From Leptospiraceae bacterium (GTDB lineage: Bacteria; Spirochaetota; Leptospiria; Leptospirales; Leptospiraceae), in the NCBI GenBank assembly GCA_016711485.1, contig JADJSX010000008.1, positions 1 through 64,000 on the forward strand: a DNA stretch of 64,000 bases, written 5' to 3'. The notes beneath the pieces are model-generated. The model saw only the letters and a program-made list of their open reading frames with translations. It had not been told where the DNA came from and did no database searches. A program made the translations under genes and the position numbers. Positions 46,258-55,241 of this stretch are shown one piece after another. Within the stretch, counting starts at the first letter, position 1. Each line of letters opens with the position of its first letter.

Positions 46258-48098
46258 ATGTATTTGCCTACTTTTTTAGAAAGAATTAGTTCTTGTGGAA
46301 TTCTTGCTACAGATTCCACGCAAGAAAAACTAAATAAGCGAACTCTTTGTATTACCTCTTTTTTAATAACCATTGCTGGTTTCATCTGGGGTGTCATGTA
46401 TATGCAGCTAAAGCTTTACCTTGCTGCAATATTCCTGTAGTGTATTCTTGTATCGTTGGTTTAACACTTATTTTATTCTCTAAGTATAAAAATTTCAAAG
46501 TATTTGTAAATATTCAACTCTTATTAATTTTAATACTCCCCTTTTGTTTGCAATGGTCTCTTGGAGGCTTTTCAAATTCAGGGGTTGTTATGGTATGGGC
46601 AATCCTTGCTCCATTTGGATCTCTCGTTTTTCAAAATAATAAAAAAGCAACCTATTGGCTAATAGCTTATATAGTTTTGGCATTTATTTCAGTTGCGCAA
46701 AGCTACTATTATCCGGACATGGAAAATCCCAAATGGATGAGACTTCTATTTTTCTCTACGAATATTTTAGCCGTTTCGCTTCTTTCATTCTTCGTAATGC
46801 TCTATTTTGTAACTGAATCGAGAAAAGAATTTACAAGGCAATCAATTATAGAAAGACAACAAGAAGCGATAGAAACAACACAGCGAATTGCAAAATCTTA
46901 TGCTAGATTTATGCCCTCTGAATTTCTGACGTTCTTAAATAAAGATTCGATTACTGATTTAAAACTCGGTGATTATATGGAAGATGAAATGACCGTTTTC
47001 TTTTCAGATATAAGAGGTTTTACTACCTTATCTGAAAAAATGAGTTCTAGAGATCTTCTCCAATTTTTAAACTCTTACCTTTCTATCGTATCACCTATCG
47101 TACAATCCAACGATGGATTCATTGATAAGTTTATTGGAGATGCGATCATGGCAATTTTTCCGCAGTCTCCGATAAATGCACTAATTGCGGCGGTTGATCT
47201 TTGCAAAGCGCTAGAAATATATAACATTACAAGAGAGAAGAAAATTCGAGAAACATTTCGAATCGGTATAGGAATGCATATCGGCAAAATGACCTTAGGC
47301 ACAGTAGGTTCAGAAGAAAGAATGGATACGACTGTCGTTGGTGACACTGTAAATCTTGCTTCTCGCTTAGAGTCTTTGACGAAAGTTTTTCATGTTCCGA
47401 TCTTAGTTTCAGATTCTTTTTATGAAAAACTATCTCCAGAAGATAAAGAAAATTTACGTGAGATTGATATAGTCACAGTAAAAGGGAAAACTGTTTCCGT
47501 AAGAGTATACGAAGTATTTGCCGTTGATACAAAAGAAGTAATTGAAAAAAAGAAAAAAACCACGCCAGATTTATTAGAGGCAATTCAATTATTCCGCTTG
47601 GGTAAATTTTTAGAATCCAGAAAAATTTTTACTAAGTGTCAAGAGTTTTGTCCGGAGGATTCGATTCCCGTTGTTTATATCAATCGATGTGATAATTCAC
47701 TTTCAGAAATAAAAAAACAATCCAAAAATCAAATCAATGAAAATATAAAAATCCTAATCGTGGATGATAACATAGCTGTTTTGGACTACATGCAATATAT
47801 CCTAAAGAAAAATAAATTTGAAGTAATAACTGCAACAAATGGAAAAGAAGCAGTTTTAAAATATGGGGAGTTAAGCCCAAATTGTGTATTACTGGATATT
47901 TCTATGCCTGATATGGATGGATTACAAGTTGCTGAGATAATCCAAGGATTCGCAGAACAACGAAATGAATTACCAAAGATTATTTTTGTTACAAGCAAAG
48001 AGGAATCCTCGGTGAAAGAAAAGATTCAAAATCTTGGCTATGGATTTCTTCCAAAGCCCTTAAACATAAATGATCTCCTGAAAGTAATTGGTTACTAA
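46258..48098 (+). pseudogene. Membrane adenylate cyclase fused to a response-regulator domain, one frameshift
   Basis: The N terminus from the ATG at 46,258 (MYLPTFLERISSCG) stops at 46,440, but adding one T at ATATTCC near 46,432 continues into VVYSCIVGLTLILFSKY. The joined protein has about 613 residues: six membrane spans, a class III cyclase (VFFSDIRGFTTLSEKM, DKFIGDAIMAIF, TTVVGDTVNLASRLES), a linker, and a C-terminal receiver (ILIVDDN, VLLDISMPDMDG with phospho-Asp, then a K in FLPKPL). The receiver suggests control by phosphorylation, perhaps from the hybrid kinase encoded next. Confidence 0.82.
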
Positions 48099-48178
48099 GC
48101 ATTTACCTTAAAAATATACCAATACTATTTACATATTTTCAAAATAAAAAACCAATCTGTCTTGAGGACAAAAAAATT

Positions 48179-51064
48179 ATGAAATTTACATCGAGCAATA
48201 ATCTTTATTCATCCTTTCAACGGACAGCAAAAATAGTCGGATATTTTTCTATTACAACCGGAAGCTTAGTTTTAATAGGATGGGCATTTGATATTTCCAT
48301 TTTCAAATCTGTTTTCCCTCATTTTGCGAGTATGAAAAGTATGACTGCTTTTTTATTTATACTTTGCGGGTTATGGATTTTACTACCTAACAATTTAAAA
48401 AAGATTTTTCCAATTAGCATTGCATCTATCGTATCCTTAATTGGATTATTGGTTCTAATTCAATATCTATTTTCTTTAGATTTCGGAATTGATAGAATTT
48501 TTTTCTACGACAGTTCAGAAAAAATATTTCCTGGCAGAATGGCTCCGTCTTCGGCTTTTATTTTTTTTATTATTGGATTTGCAATGATTATCGTAGACAC
48601 TCTAAAAAAACAATGGATCATTGATACATTTGTACTGATAAGTTTTCTAATTTCTGCTCTTGCTGTTTATAGATATATTTTTGGGGTTTCTAGTCTTTAT
48701 CAAATTAGTATTTTTACTTCAGTAGCAATTCATACTTCAATCACTTTCTTATTAATTTGCGTTGGAATTTTACTAAAATACCCTGATAAGGGGATAATGC
48801 AAATTATTTCCAGCAATCATTCTGGCGGAACCATACTACGTCGGGTACTGCCCTATATTTTGTTAATTCCACCTTTGCTGGCTTGGCTTAGAATAAAAGG
48901 TCAGGAATTTGGGTACTTTGATACAACCTTTGGTATAATTATTTTAACAATTGGCAATACAATTATTTTTACATTTATTATTCTTAGAAATGGAAGTCGT
49001 TTAAATAGCCTAGATAAAAAACAAAAAGAAAACCTAGAAGAATTGTCTCATTTTCATAGAATACAAGATCAATTATTACAGGAAGAAAAATCATTAAAAC
49101 TTTCAGAATTTCAAAATATTATCCTAAATGGAACTGAATACTCTATCATTGCAATTGATGTCAATGGAATAATTATTAACTTCAATAAGGGTGCCGAGAT
49201 AATGCTCGGCTACAAAGCAGAAGAGTTGATTGGAATAACTTCGCCGGCTATCCTACACGATTTAGATGAAGTTATCTTAAAAGCGGAAATACTGAGTAAA
49301 GAATTAAATACGATAGTCGAACCAGGCTTTGAAGTTTTTGTCGCAAAATCAAAGTTAGGCAAAGCAGATATAAATGAATGGACCTACATTCGTAAAGACA
49401 AATCTAAATTAACCGTTGAGTTATCCGTTACAACTCTTCGTGATAAAAATGGAGAGATAACTGGTTTCCTTGGAATTGCAAAAGATATAACGGAAAGTAA
49501 AAAACTAAAAGAAGAAATTATTAGGGCAAAAGAACAAGCAGAAGCTGCAACTTTTGCTAAATCGGAATTTCTCGCAAACATGACTCATGAACTCAGAACT
49601 CCTTTAAATGGTGTCATTGGGTTTACTGATCTGTTAATAAAAACAAAACTAGATGAAGAACAAAAAAGGTTTATGGCTACAGTGTATAGGTCTGCGAATT
49701 CCCTACTTGATTTAATCAATGATATATTAGATTTTTCTAAAATAGAAGCTGGAAAATTAGAATTAAACTTTTCAGAAGTAGATCTTTCAAATTTGTTAGC
49801 ACAAGTAATTGATATCGTTAGATACAAAGCACAAAAAAAACAGTTAGATATAATTTTACATATAGAAGAAAATACACCTAATGTTATAAAGACTGACCCT
49901 ATTCGATTACGGCAAATACTTATTAACCTCTTAGGAAATGCAATTAAATTTACGGAACATGGAAAAATTGAAATCAATATAAAAGTATTAGAAGCAGAGG
50001 AAGAAGAGAAAAAAACAAAAATTCTTTTTTCTGTGAAAGATACTGGAATTGGCATATCAGAAGAAAATCAGAAAAATATATTCAATGCATTCGCACAGGC
50101 AGACTCTTCCACTCATCGCAAATATGGAGGCACTGGATTAGGTTTAAGTATCTCCAATAAGCTGCTGGGTTTGATGAATACTAGGTTAGAATTAAAATCA
50201 GAATTAGGCAAAGGCAGTAATTTCTATTTTGAACTTTGGGCAACTACTGGAGTAGCAATTGAGGATAAAATAAAAGAACAAGAAGAGTTGAGGATTACAA
50301 AAATTAACCGAAACTTCGACGGACAAATTTTCAAAATCCTAATTGCAGATGATAATCCAGTAAACTTATTTTTAATGAAATCAATCCTAATTCAAATCCT
50401 TCCCAATGCAATAATTATTGAAACGAACAATGGACAAAGAGCCTTGGAGTTATATAAAACTGAAAAGCCAAACATCATATTTATGGACATTCAAATGCCT
50501 GAAATGAATGGTTATGAAACATCTAAAGCAATAAGAGAAATCGAAACAGAAAGTCCTATCCTGATAATAGCCGTTACTGCAGGAACGGTTACGGGAGAAA
50601 GAGAAAGATGCGAACTAGCAGGTATGAATGACTACCTGACCAAACCTGTAATAAAAAGTTCCATTGAAAACTCAATTCTGAAATGGCTAAGCGGAAACGA
50701 TTCCTTTCTCATAAAAACAGAGAATGAACCAGCTCCAGTAGTTTATATGCACTATAATGAAAAAATGCTACTAGAAAGGTTACAAGGTGACGAAGAATTT
50801 TTACATAGTTTACACGCGAAAGTAAAAGAAGACTTCAACTCAGATTTTTTGAAACTATCTGAAAGTTATGAAGAGAAAAACTTTACCAAATTTAACGCTG
50901 CCGCTCATAAAATCAAAGGAACTGCCCTAACGCTTTGCTTTGAAAATCTAGCAAATTTGACTAGCATACTTGAATCACTAGAAGCATTCGAAGAAGAAAA
51001 TATTCGAGAACAGATTAGCCAAGTTCAAGAGGAGATTGAACTGTTAAAAACCATGATTTCATAG
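48179..51064 (+). CDS. Hybrid sensor histidine kinase with receiver and Hpt domains
   Basis: The 961-residue protein has eight or so membrane spans (residues about 20-275), a PAS domain (about 308-440), a HisKA domain with His470 in MTHELRTPLNGVIGF, an ATPase domain (NLLGNAIKFT, KDTGIGIS, GGTGLGLSI), a receiver with Asp770 in FMDIQMPEMNG, and a C-terminal Hpt domain with His910 in AAHKIKGTALTL. Phosphate would pass His470 to Asp770 to His910 and then to a separate receiver; the receiver of the cyclase upstream is the obvious candidate. Intact. The pair lies within one cassette. Confidence 0.9.
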   Translation: MKFTSSNNLYSSFQRTAKIVGYFSITTGSLVLIGWAFDISIFKSVFPHFASMKSMTAFLFILCGLWILLPNNLKKIFPISIASIVSLIGLLVLIQYLFSLDFGIDRIFFYDSSEKIFPGRMAPSSAFIFFIIGFAMIIVDTLKKQWIIDTFVLISFLISALAVYRYIFGVSSLYQISIFTSVAIHTSITFLLICVGILLKYPDKGIMQIISSNHSGGTILRRVLPYILLIPPLLAWLRIKGQEFGYFDTTFGIIILTIGNTIIFTFIILRNGSRLNSLDKKQKENLEELSHFHRIQDQLLQEEKSLKLSEFQNIILNGTEYSIIAIDVNGIIINFNKGAEIMLGYKAEELIGITSPAILHDLDEVILKAEILSKELNTIVEPGFEVFVAKSKLGKADINEWTYIRKDKSKLTVELSVTTLRDKNGEITGFLGIAKDITESKKLKEEIIRAKEQAEAATFAKSEFLANMTHELRTPLNGVIGFTDLLIKTKLDEEQKRFMATVYRSANSLLDLINDILDFSKIEAGKLELNFSEVDLSNLLAQVIDIVRYKAQKKQLDIILHIEENTPNVIKTDPIRLRQILINLLGNAIKFTEHGKIEINIKVLEAEEEEKKTKILFSVKDTGIGISEENQKNIFNAFAQADSSTHRKYGGTGLGLSISNKLLGLMNTRLELKSELGKGSNFYFELWATTGVAIEDKIKEQEELRITKINRNFDGQIFKILIADDNPVNLFLMKSILIQILPNAIIIETNNGQRALELYKTEKPNIIFMDIQMPEMNGYETSKAIREIETESPILIIAVTAGTVTGERERCELAGMNDYLTKPVIKSSIENSILKWLSGNDSFLIKTENEPAPVVYMHYNEKMLLERLQGDEEFLHSLHAKVKEDFNSDFLKLSESYEEKNFTKFNAAAHKIKGTALTLCFENLANLTSILESLEAFEEENIREQISQVQEEIELLKTMIS

Positions 51065-51066
51065 TA

Positions 51067-51084
51067 AAGAGTTTGACTTTATTT
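51067..51084 (+). repeat. 18-bp direct repeat, right copy
   Basis: Second copy of AAGAGTTTGACTTTATTT (see 46,160). The 105 bases from here to the attC at 51,190 resemble the right part of family B cassettes (..GCGGTCGTGGCAC.. before the left box). Confidence 0.65.
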
Positions 51085-51189
51085 GTCCAAACAGCCTTTA
51101 TTAGAGCCAGCGTTAATTTGTAACGAGTTCTTTGAAGAAAAAGAATTTAGAGAAGTAAAGCTTTATCCTTATTGCGGTCGTGGCACTGC

Positions 51190-51491
51190 ATATAACTTCG
51201 CGTGAGCCACTGCGGAGATGAACTATGTTCGGAAGTTGTTCACCTCCTTGCTCCGAGCCGGCTTAGTTGTATTAGCCACACTTTGTAGTAGTTTTGTTGA
51301 ACTACGCAAGTCCAGTGCCTTCACTACTGTCACAAAACTTGCAAGAGGGGATAAGCAAGTTTATGTGCCATCCGTTCAGTCACAGGACATTACAGTACTT
51401 GGTCGGTTTGAGACATAGGAAAAATGACGAGAAAAATGCTTGGGGCATTTTCTCGCCATTTTTCCTACGTCGGCTACGCTTAACGTTAGAC
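51190..51491 (+). other. attC-like site 23 (302 bp)
   Basis: Left box ATATAAC, complementary to GTTATAT at 45,949; right box GTTAGAC. The left arm reads TTCGCGTGAGCC and the right arm GGCTACGC, a paired variant of the usual arms. Distal hairpin GGAAAAATGACGAG/CTCGCCATTTTTCC. Confidence 0.85.
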
Positions 51492-51519
51492 GCTATTCTT
51501 AGTAATCATAGGAGAATAA

Positions 51520-52182
51520 ATGGATTTAATTGACTTAATCACAGAATTGACTTTAAAACTGATCCCACCAGTAAATGAAATAAAAGCAGATATTGCTGAC
51601 TTAAAGAAAGCTCATCCGTATATGAGTAAAGTTGATTTGGCTAATGAATATGCGGATATAATTTGTTGGAAATATACCTCCGTTGGTGTCATTTCTGCCT
51701 TACCTTCAGTTATTCCAGGTCTAGGCACTACCGCACAAGTAATGACGGAGGTAGGATCAATAGGTACAGATTTAGCACTTATGATACGTTGGATGGGCTC
51801 AATATGCCTTGGAGTAGGATTAATTTTCGAAAGAGATATTGAAAATAATTTTAACAGAGAATTTATAGCTGTTTTAGGGAAATGGTGTGGTGTAATTGAT
51901 TTAGCCAAAAACAGCACAGGATATGTTGCTACAAAAATAGCCAATGCTCAATTTAAAAAACTTCCTGCTGATTTACTTATTAAAATAAATCAGAGAGTTG
52001 GTACAACAATACTTACTAAATATGGAACAAAAAGAGGAGGGATTGCAGTAGGAAAGCTCATTCCATTTGGTATTGGTGCAGTGATCGGTGGAAGTTTTAA
52101 TCTAGCTACAATGAAATACTTCAAAAAAAAAGCAATTGAACATTTTCAAACAGACGACAAAGAGGAGTTTATAGTTAATTAA
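51520..52182 (+). CDS. EcsC-like protein
   Basis: TAGGAGAATAA precedes the ATG. The 220-residue protein has hydrophobic, glycine-rich segments (VISALPSVIPGLGTTAQVMTEVG; LIPFGIGAVIGGSFNLATM) separated by amphipathic helices, as in EcsC-family proteins, which are membrane-associated and of unclear function. It is followed one base after its stop by a TerB-like gene, so the two form an operon. EcsC and TerB proteins have been linked to stress and defence modules. Confidence 0.62.
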   Translation: MDLIDLITELTLKLIPPVNEIKADIADLKKAHPYMSKVDLANEYADIICWKYTSVGVISALPSVIPGLGTTAQVMTEVGSIGTDLALMIRWMGSICLGVGLIFERDIENNFNREFIAVLGKWCGVIDLAKNSTGYVATKIANAQFKKLPADLLIKINQRVGTTILTKYGTKRGGIAVGKLIPFGIGAVIGGSFNLATMKYFKKKAIEHFQTDDKEEFIVN

Positions 52183-52183
52183 T

Positions 52184-52585
52184 ATGAGAAAAGAAAATAC
52201 GATGGATATTTTGAAAATTTTTTTTGCTTTTGCATGGATAGACCATACAATCACAAAAGAAGAATCTGCAATCTTAGCTGAAATAAAATCTTGGTTTGAA
52301 TTATCAGATTTAGAAAAACAAATAATTATAGAATGGGAGCAAAGTCCAATTCCATTAAATGAACTTTTATTAATAGATTATAATAATTTTTCTTCAGAAC
52401 AAAAGGAATTAGTAATTTATTTATTAGAATATTTAGCTAAATCAGATAGCAAGATAACAACAGAGGAAATAATTGTAATAAGAATGATTAAAGAAAAAAT
52501 GGAATTATTAGATTTAAAAATGGAAACGATTGCAGAAAATATTAAACGCTCAATAAAATTATATACTGGATTATCTAGTATATGA
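52184..52585 (+). CDS. TerB-like protein
   Basis: The 133-residue protein is all helical with the TerB pattern: FFAFAWIDHTITKEESAILAEI at the N terminus and LLEYLAKSDSKITTEEIIVIRMI in the second half, each with an acidic cluster after a small residue and D. The start at 52,184 overlaps the preceding stop region (TTAATATG); ATG at 52,202 is an alternative. It likely works with the EcsC-like protein at a membrane. Confidence 0.6.
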   Translation: MRKENTMDILKIFFAFAWIDHTITKEESAILAEIKSWFELSDLEKQIIIEWEQSPIPLNELLLIDYNNFSSEQKELVIYLLEYLAKSDSKITTEEIIVIRMIKEKMELLDLKMETIAENIKRSIKLYTGLSSI

Positions 52586-52595
52586 TAAAAACAGC

Positions 52596-52877
52596 GGCTA
52601 ACAAAGCGTGATCTGCGGCGAGGCAAGCAAAGATTTGCCTCTTGCTCCGAGTCTGACATAATTGTTATAGAAGAATTTTTTGTTCTAAGTGAACCATGCA
52701 AAAAATACGCCTTCGCTCCAGTCACGGAAAATTGCAAACAAAAGCAATTTCCGTGCCTTCCGCTCAGTCATATTTTGTTGCTTGTTTTTGTGGACTCGGA
52801 GACGTTGAAATACAATGAATTAAGTGCTACCGCATTTTTTCGTTTTATTTCAACGTCAGATATGCTAAACGTTATGC
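52596..52877 (+). other. attC-like site 24 (282 bp)
   Basis: Left box GGCTAAC, right box GTTATGC. First hairpin GAGGCAAG/TTTGCCTC as in site 1; the interior is diverged (CACGGAAATTGC..GCAATTTCCGTG) and the distal hairpin is GTTGAAATA/ATTTCAAC. It is the most diverged complete site and is next to last in the array. Confidence 0.82.
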
Positions 52878-52908
52878 GGTATTCTATTTTAAATTGGGAG
52901 TTATTAAG

Positions 52909-54072
52909 ATGAGTAAAAAGAAAAAGCAGAAAGACATATTAGCCTATGTAAATAATGTTTTTGATCTCTTTGATAGAATAGATAGAGAATTATATGGAAA
53001 AAGATTAAAGATTGCAATTACTCTTTCGATTGTTCTATCGATAGTTTTACCAATTCTTAATTTTATATCTGATAGCGAGAGCATAGCTACTTTAACCGAT
53101 TACCTTACTTACTTAGCAACATTTTTCGCTATTACAGTTGTTTTCGCGTGGATTGGAAGCATGCGTGATGACGATGAATGGTCTTGGAAAAAGAGTTTTG
53201 AGAGAATGTATAGTAGATTGAAAATATACTATTATATTATTTTAGAAAAGGCGTATGATTTTAAGGACAAAGACAAAAAAGACAGAATTTATTTGGCAAG
53301 TATATATCTTCTTGTTTTAGGAATTGGAATTCGAGGTCTCCAAGTTGTCTTAATTTTTATGAGAGGCATAATGGAATGGATTACCGCTGATAAATGGAAT
53401 ACTTTTCGTTATTGGGATAAGCATGTTACATATTTCGCTTTTATTTGTATTGTTGTAGGTTTCATACTGTTAGCCGTTGTAATAAAAAAAGACCCAGATA
53501 AAATTAAATCTAAATTTTCGATTCCTTCACGCAAAAAAGGAATTGAGTTTCAATCATGGGAAAATATTAAAATATTTAATGAGTTTGTTGTAAGTTTAAA
53601 CGATGAAGTAAAGATGGGAACGTTAATGAATAAATGCAATAATCCGCTCCTGTTTAACTTTCTCAAAGCTATGCAAAATTGGAATCCAAATACAAAATAC
53701 TTAGAATGCTCTTATAGAGATAGATTATGCAAACATTTATGGGAAAATTTATCTGATGTAGAGACATTGCCTGAGTATCCGTTAAAAGAATTTTCACACA
53801 GTGGTCAAAGACTCAAGGCTGACATTGTTGTAGGTGATACTATTTTGATTGAGATGAAACAACATCCAAATTCAACGAATTTACAAAAAGCAAAAGGTCA
53901 AGTTGAAGATTACTTAAATGTGTGGAGAGGTCGTGGTCCAGTAGTTTTAGTATTATGCCATGCAGATTTAGAAATAGCAAAAAGGTCACTTGAGCAATTT
54001 ATTTCTGACCAAAATAAATTGAATAAAGTAGTGTTTGCTCTTGTGATTGAGCCAAAATGGAACACTGCCTAA
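52909..54072 (+). CDS. Membrane protein with C-terminal PD-(D/E)XK nuclease domain
   Basis: GGGAG before the ATG at 52,909 favours it over the TTG at 52,894. About 387 residues: four membrane spans in the first half (IAITLSIVLSIVLPIL, YLATFFAITVVFAWIG, IYLLVLGIGIRGLQVVLI, FAFICIVVGFILLAVV), then a soluble nuclease-like domain with HSGQRLKADIVVGDTILIEMKQH (D...ExK) and VEDYLNVW. Membrane-tethered nucleases of this sort fit defence effectors. The stop TAA is formed by the remnant left box (GCC-TAA-T) of the terminal site. Confidence 0.7.
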   Translation: MSKKKKQKDILAYVNNVFDLFDRIDRELYGKRLKIAITLSIVLSIVLPILNFISDSESIATLTDYLTYLATFFAITVVFAWIGSMRDDDEWSWKKSFERMYSRLKIYYYIILEKAYDFKDKDKKDRIYLASIYLLVLGIGIRGLQVVLIFMRGIMEWITADKWNTFRYWDKHVTYFAFICIVVGFILLAVVIKKDPDKIKSKFSIPSRKKGIEFQSWENIKIFNEFVVSLNDEVKMGTLMNKCNNPLLFNFLKAMQNWNPNTKYLECSYRDRLCKHLWENLSDVETLPEYPLKEFSHSGQRLKADIVVGDTILIEMKQHPNSTNLQKAKGQVEDYLNVWRGRGPVVLVLCHADLEIAKRSLEQFISDQNKLNKVVFALVIEPKWNTA

Positions 54073-54180
54073 TTGCGAGTATCCGCTGCGGTAACGGAAT
54101 TTACCAATCATCTTAATCCCAAAACATTGCTCTGAGCCGGCCGAACGTGTTACAGTTCAGACAGGGACTTCCTTCGTGTT
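54067..54180 (+). other. Decayed attC-like site at the array end
   Basis: GCCTAAT (54,067-54,073) replaces a normal left box. TGCGAGTATCCGCTGCGGTAA and GCTCTGAGCCGGC follow as in intact sites, but the right half and right box are missing. It marks the end of the cassette array. Confidence 0.7.
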
Positions 54181-54181
54181 T

Positions 54182-54305
54182 GCGATACACTTAGATTACC
54201 TCTAAAGTTAGCTCTAAAGATAGGTGCATAGATAGGTAAAAAATTTTATAGGTAAGTTTACACCTATGTTTACCCCCATATTTACACCCAAACTAAGTGT
54301 ATCGC
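54182..54305. repeat. 124-bp element with 13-bp inverted ends
   Basis: GCGATACACTTAG (54,182-54,194) and CTAAGTGTATCGC (54,293-54,305) are perfect inverted repeats. Inside are TAGGTGCATAGATAGGTAAA and TTTACACCTATGTTTACC, which can pair further, so the whole unit may fold as a long hairpin. It stands right after the array end. It could be a miniature inverted-repeat element or a structural remnant; no target duplication was recognised. Confidence 0.5.
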
Positions 54306-54755
54306 CATCCTATACAAATTGTATAGAAATAGCAAATTTCTTTTTTAACAATAACTGTTTAATGGATAGTAGCCACCACAAGACTAAAACAGCCAAAATT
54401 ACGCACTACCAATCAGACTATGCGCAACTGCATAGCTTGGCTGCTGGTGAGCAATGAATGACCCAAGGGAATGAAATTGCGAAAGGGTGGTAATTTATCA
54501 TAAATCGCAACAGTGCGCAACTGCGTAATAATTTAAAAAATATTTTTTTCGTATTTTTTTATTCATAAAGTTTCCATTAGCCCCTCACGAAGATTTGAAT
54601 AACCTCAATATGTATTTGAGAATTACAAATAGTATCCCCTCTCCGGTCACTGAGTAGCCAATTCTTATTGGCGTATCGAATGTGTTAGGAGAGGGGCATT
54701 ACTAAAAAACAATGCAACCCCGAAAGAATCGGGGAGAGGTAAGGAACTCATACTT
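54306..54755. other. Gene-poor spacer with hairpins before the phage-like operon
   Basis: No convincing gene is seen. A palindrome TATACAAATTGTATA is at about 54,312. TAGTATCCCCTCTCC (from 54,630) pairs with GGAGAGGGGCATTACTA (to about 54,705) over a loop of some 45 bases. CCCCGAAAGAATCGGGG at 54,719-54,735 forms a hairpin just before the ribosome binding site (TAAGGA) of the next gene. Confidence 0.5.
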
Positions 54756-55127
54756 ATGAAAACATTATCAATCTTTAAAGCAAAAGTCATCGAAGTAATT
54801 GATGGCGATACATTCCGAGGGGAAGTGAATCTTGGTTTCGATATTCGGATAACAAGAAGTTTCCGTGTTTACGGAATTGATGCACCGGAAATCTTTCGTC
54901 CAAAATCTGACATGGAACGTGTAAAAGGTGTCCTGGCTCGTGACAAAGCTTCTGAACTACTTTTGGATAAAGAAGTCGAAATCAGGCTTCGTGGATCAGA
55001 AAAATATGGATGCTCTCTTGTAGAAGTCATCCTACCGGATAACAAACCTTATGCGGAAGTTATGCGCGAAGAAGGTTTTGATAAGTCAAAAGGCAAACGA
55101 AAACAACCAATTCTTAGTTTTATCTAA
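54756..55127 (+). CDS. Staphylococcal-nuclease-like (thermonuclease) protein
   Basis: The 123-residue protein has the SNase core: KVIEVIDGDTFRGEV, VYGIDAPEI, KASELLLDKEVEIRL and the start of the last motif (YGCSLVEVILPDNKPYAEVMREEG). The usual catalytic Arg in DAPE-R positions is not clear, and the usual GR after Y(D/G) is replaced by GCS. It would be a small OB-fold endonuclease acting in phage-like DNA processing. It heads a tight run of genes to 57,730. Confidence 0.8.
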   Translation: MKTLSIFKAKVIEVIDGDTFRGEVNLGFDIRITRSFRVYGIDAPEIFRPKSDMERVKGVLARDKASELLLDKEVEIRLRGSEKYGCSLVEVILPDNKPYAEVMREEGFDKSKGKRKQPILSFI

Positions 55128-55241
55128 GTGTTGGAGTAAATACAAGTAACCCTCTTTACTGTGTTTATACATTACAAAAATGAGGACAAAATCAAATAAC
55201 TCAGCCTCGAAGAAATCGAGGTGAGAAAAGGAAATTATTAT

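Larger units (their letters stand above)
1..54180 (+). mobile_element. Integron-type gene-cassette array, 25 cassettes, right end in window
   Basis: Twenty-four complete attC-like sites in one orientation divide this region into cassettes of 0.7 to 10.7 kb, nearly all with genes on the plus strand. Each cassette starts with a GTTRRRY-like box and ends with the complementary RYYYAAC-like box. The complementarity runs on into the cassette: the cassette after 11,664 starts GTTAGGCGGTATTATTTGAC and the reverse complement of its end reads GTTAGGCGGTGTTATTTGAC. That is expected of units that excise as circles closed within their own attC. No tyrosine recombinase gene is present; by the usual polarity intI and attI would lie left of position 1. 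The array ends at a decayed site at 54,067. Confidence 0.88.

Noticed and set aside
49585..50055. 156-codon minus-strand frame
   Set aside because: It lies wholly antisense to the kinase domain of the hybrid sensor kinase and has no independent support.
3237..54180. CRISPR array as explanation of the repeated sequence
   Set aside because: Repeats are 200-300 bp, the units between them are 0.7-10.7 kb with genes, and no cas gene is present.
54266..54457. 63-codon frame just after the array end
   Set aside because: It starts inside the 124-bp inverted-end element and has no start signal or recognisable protein character.
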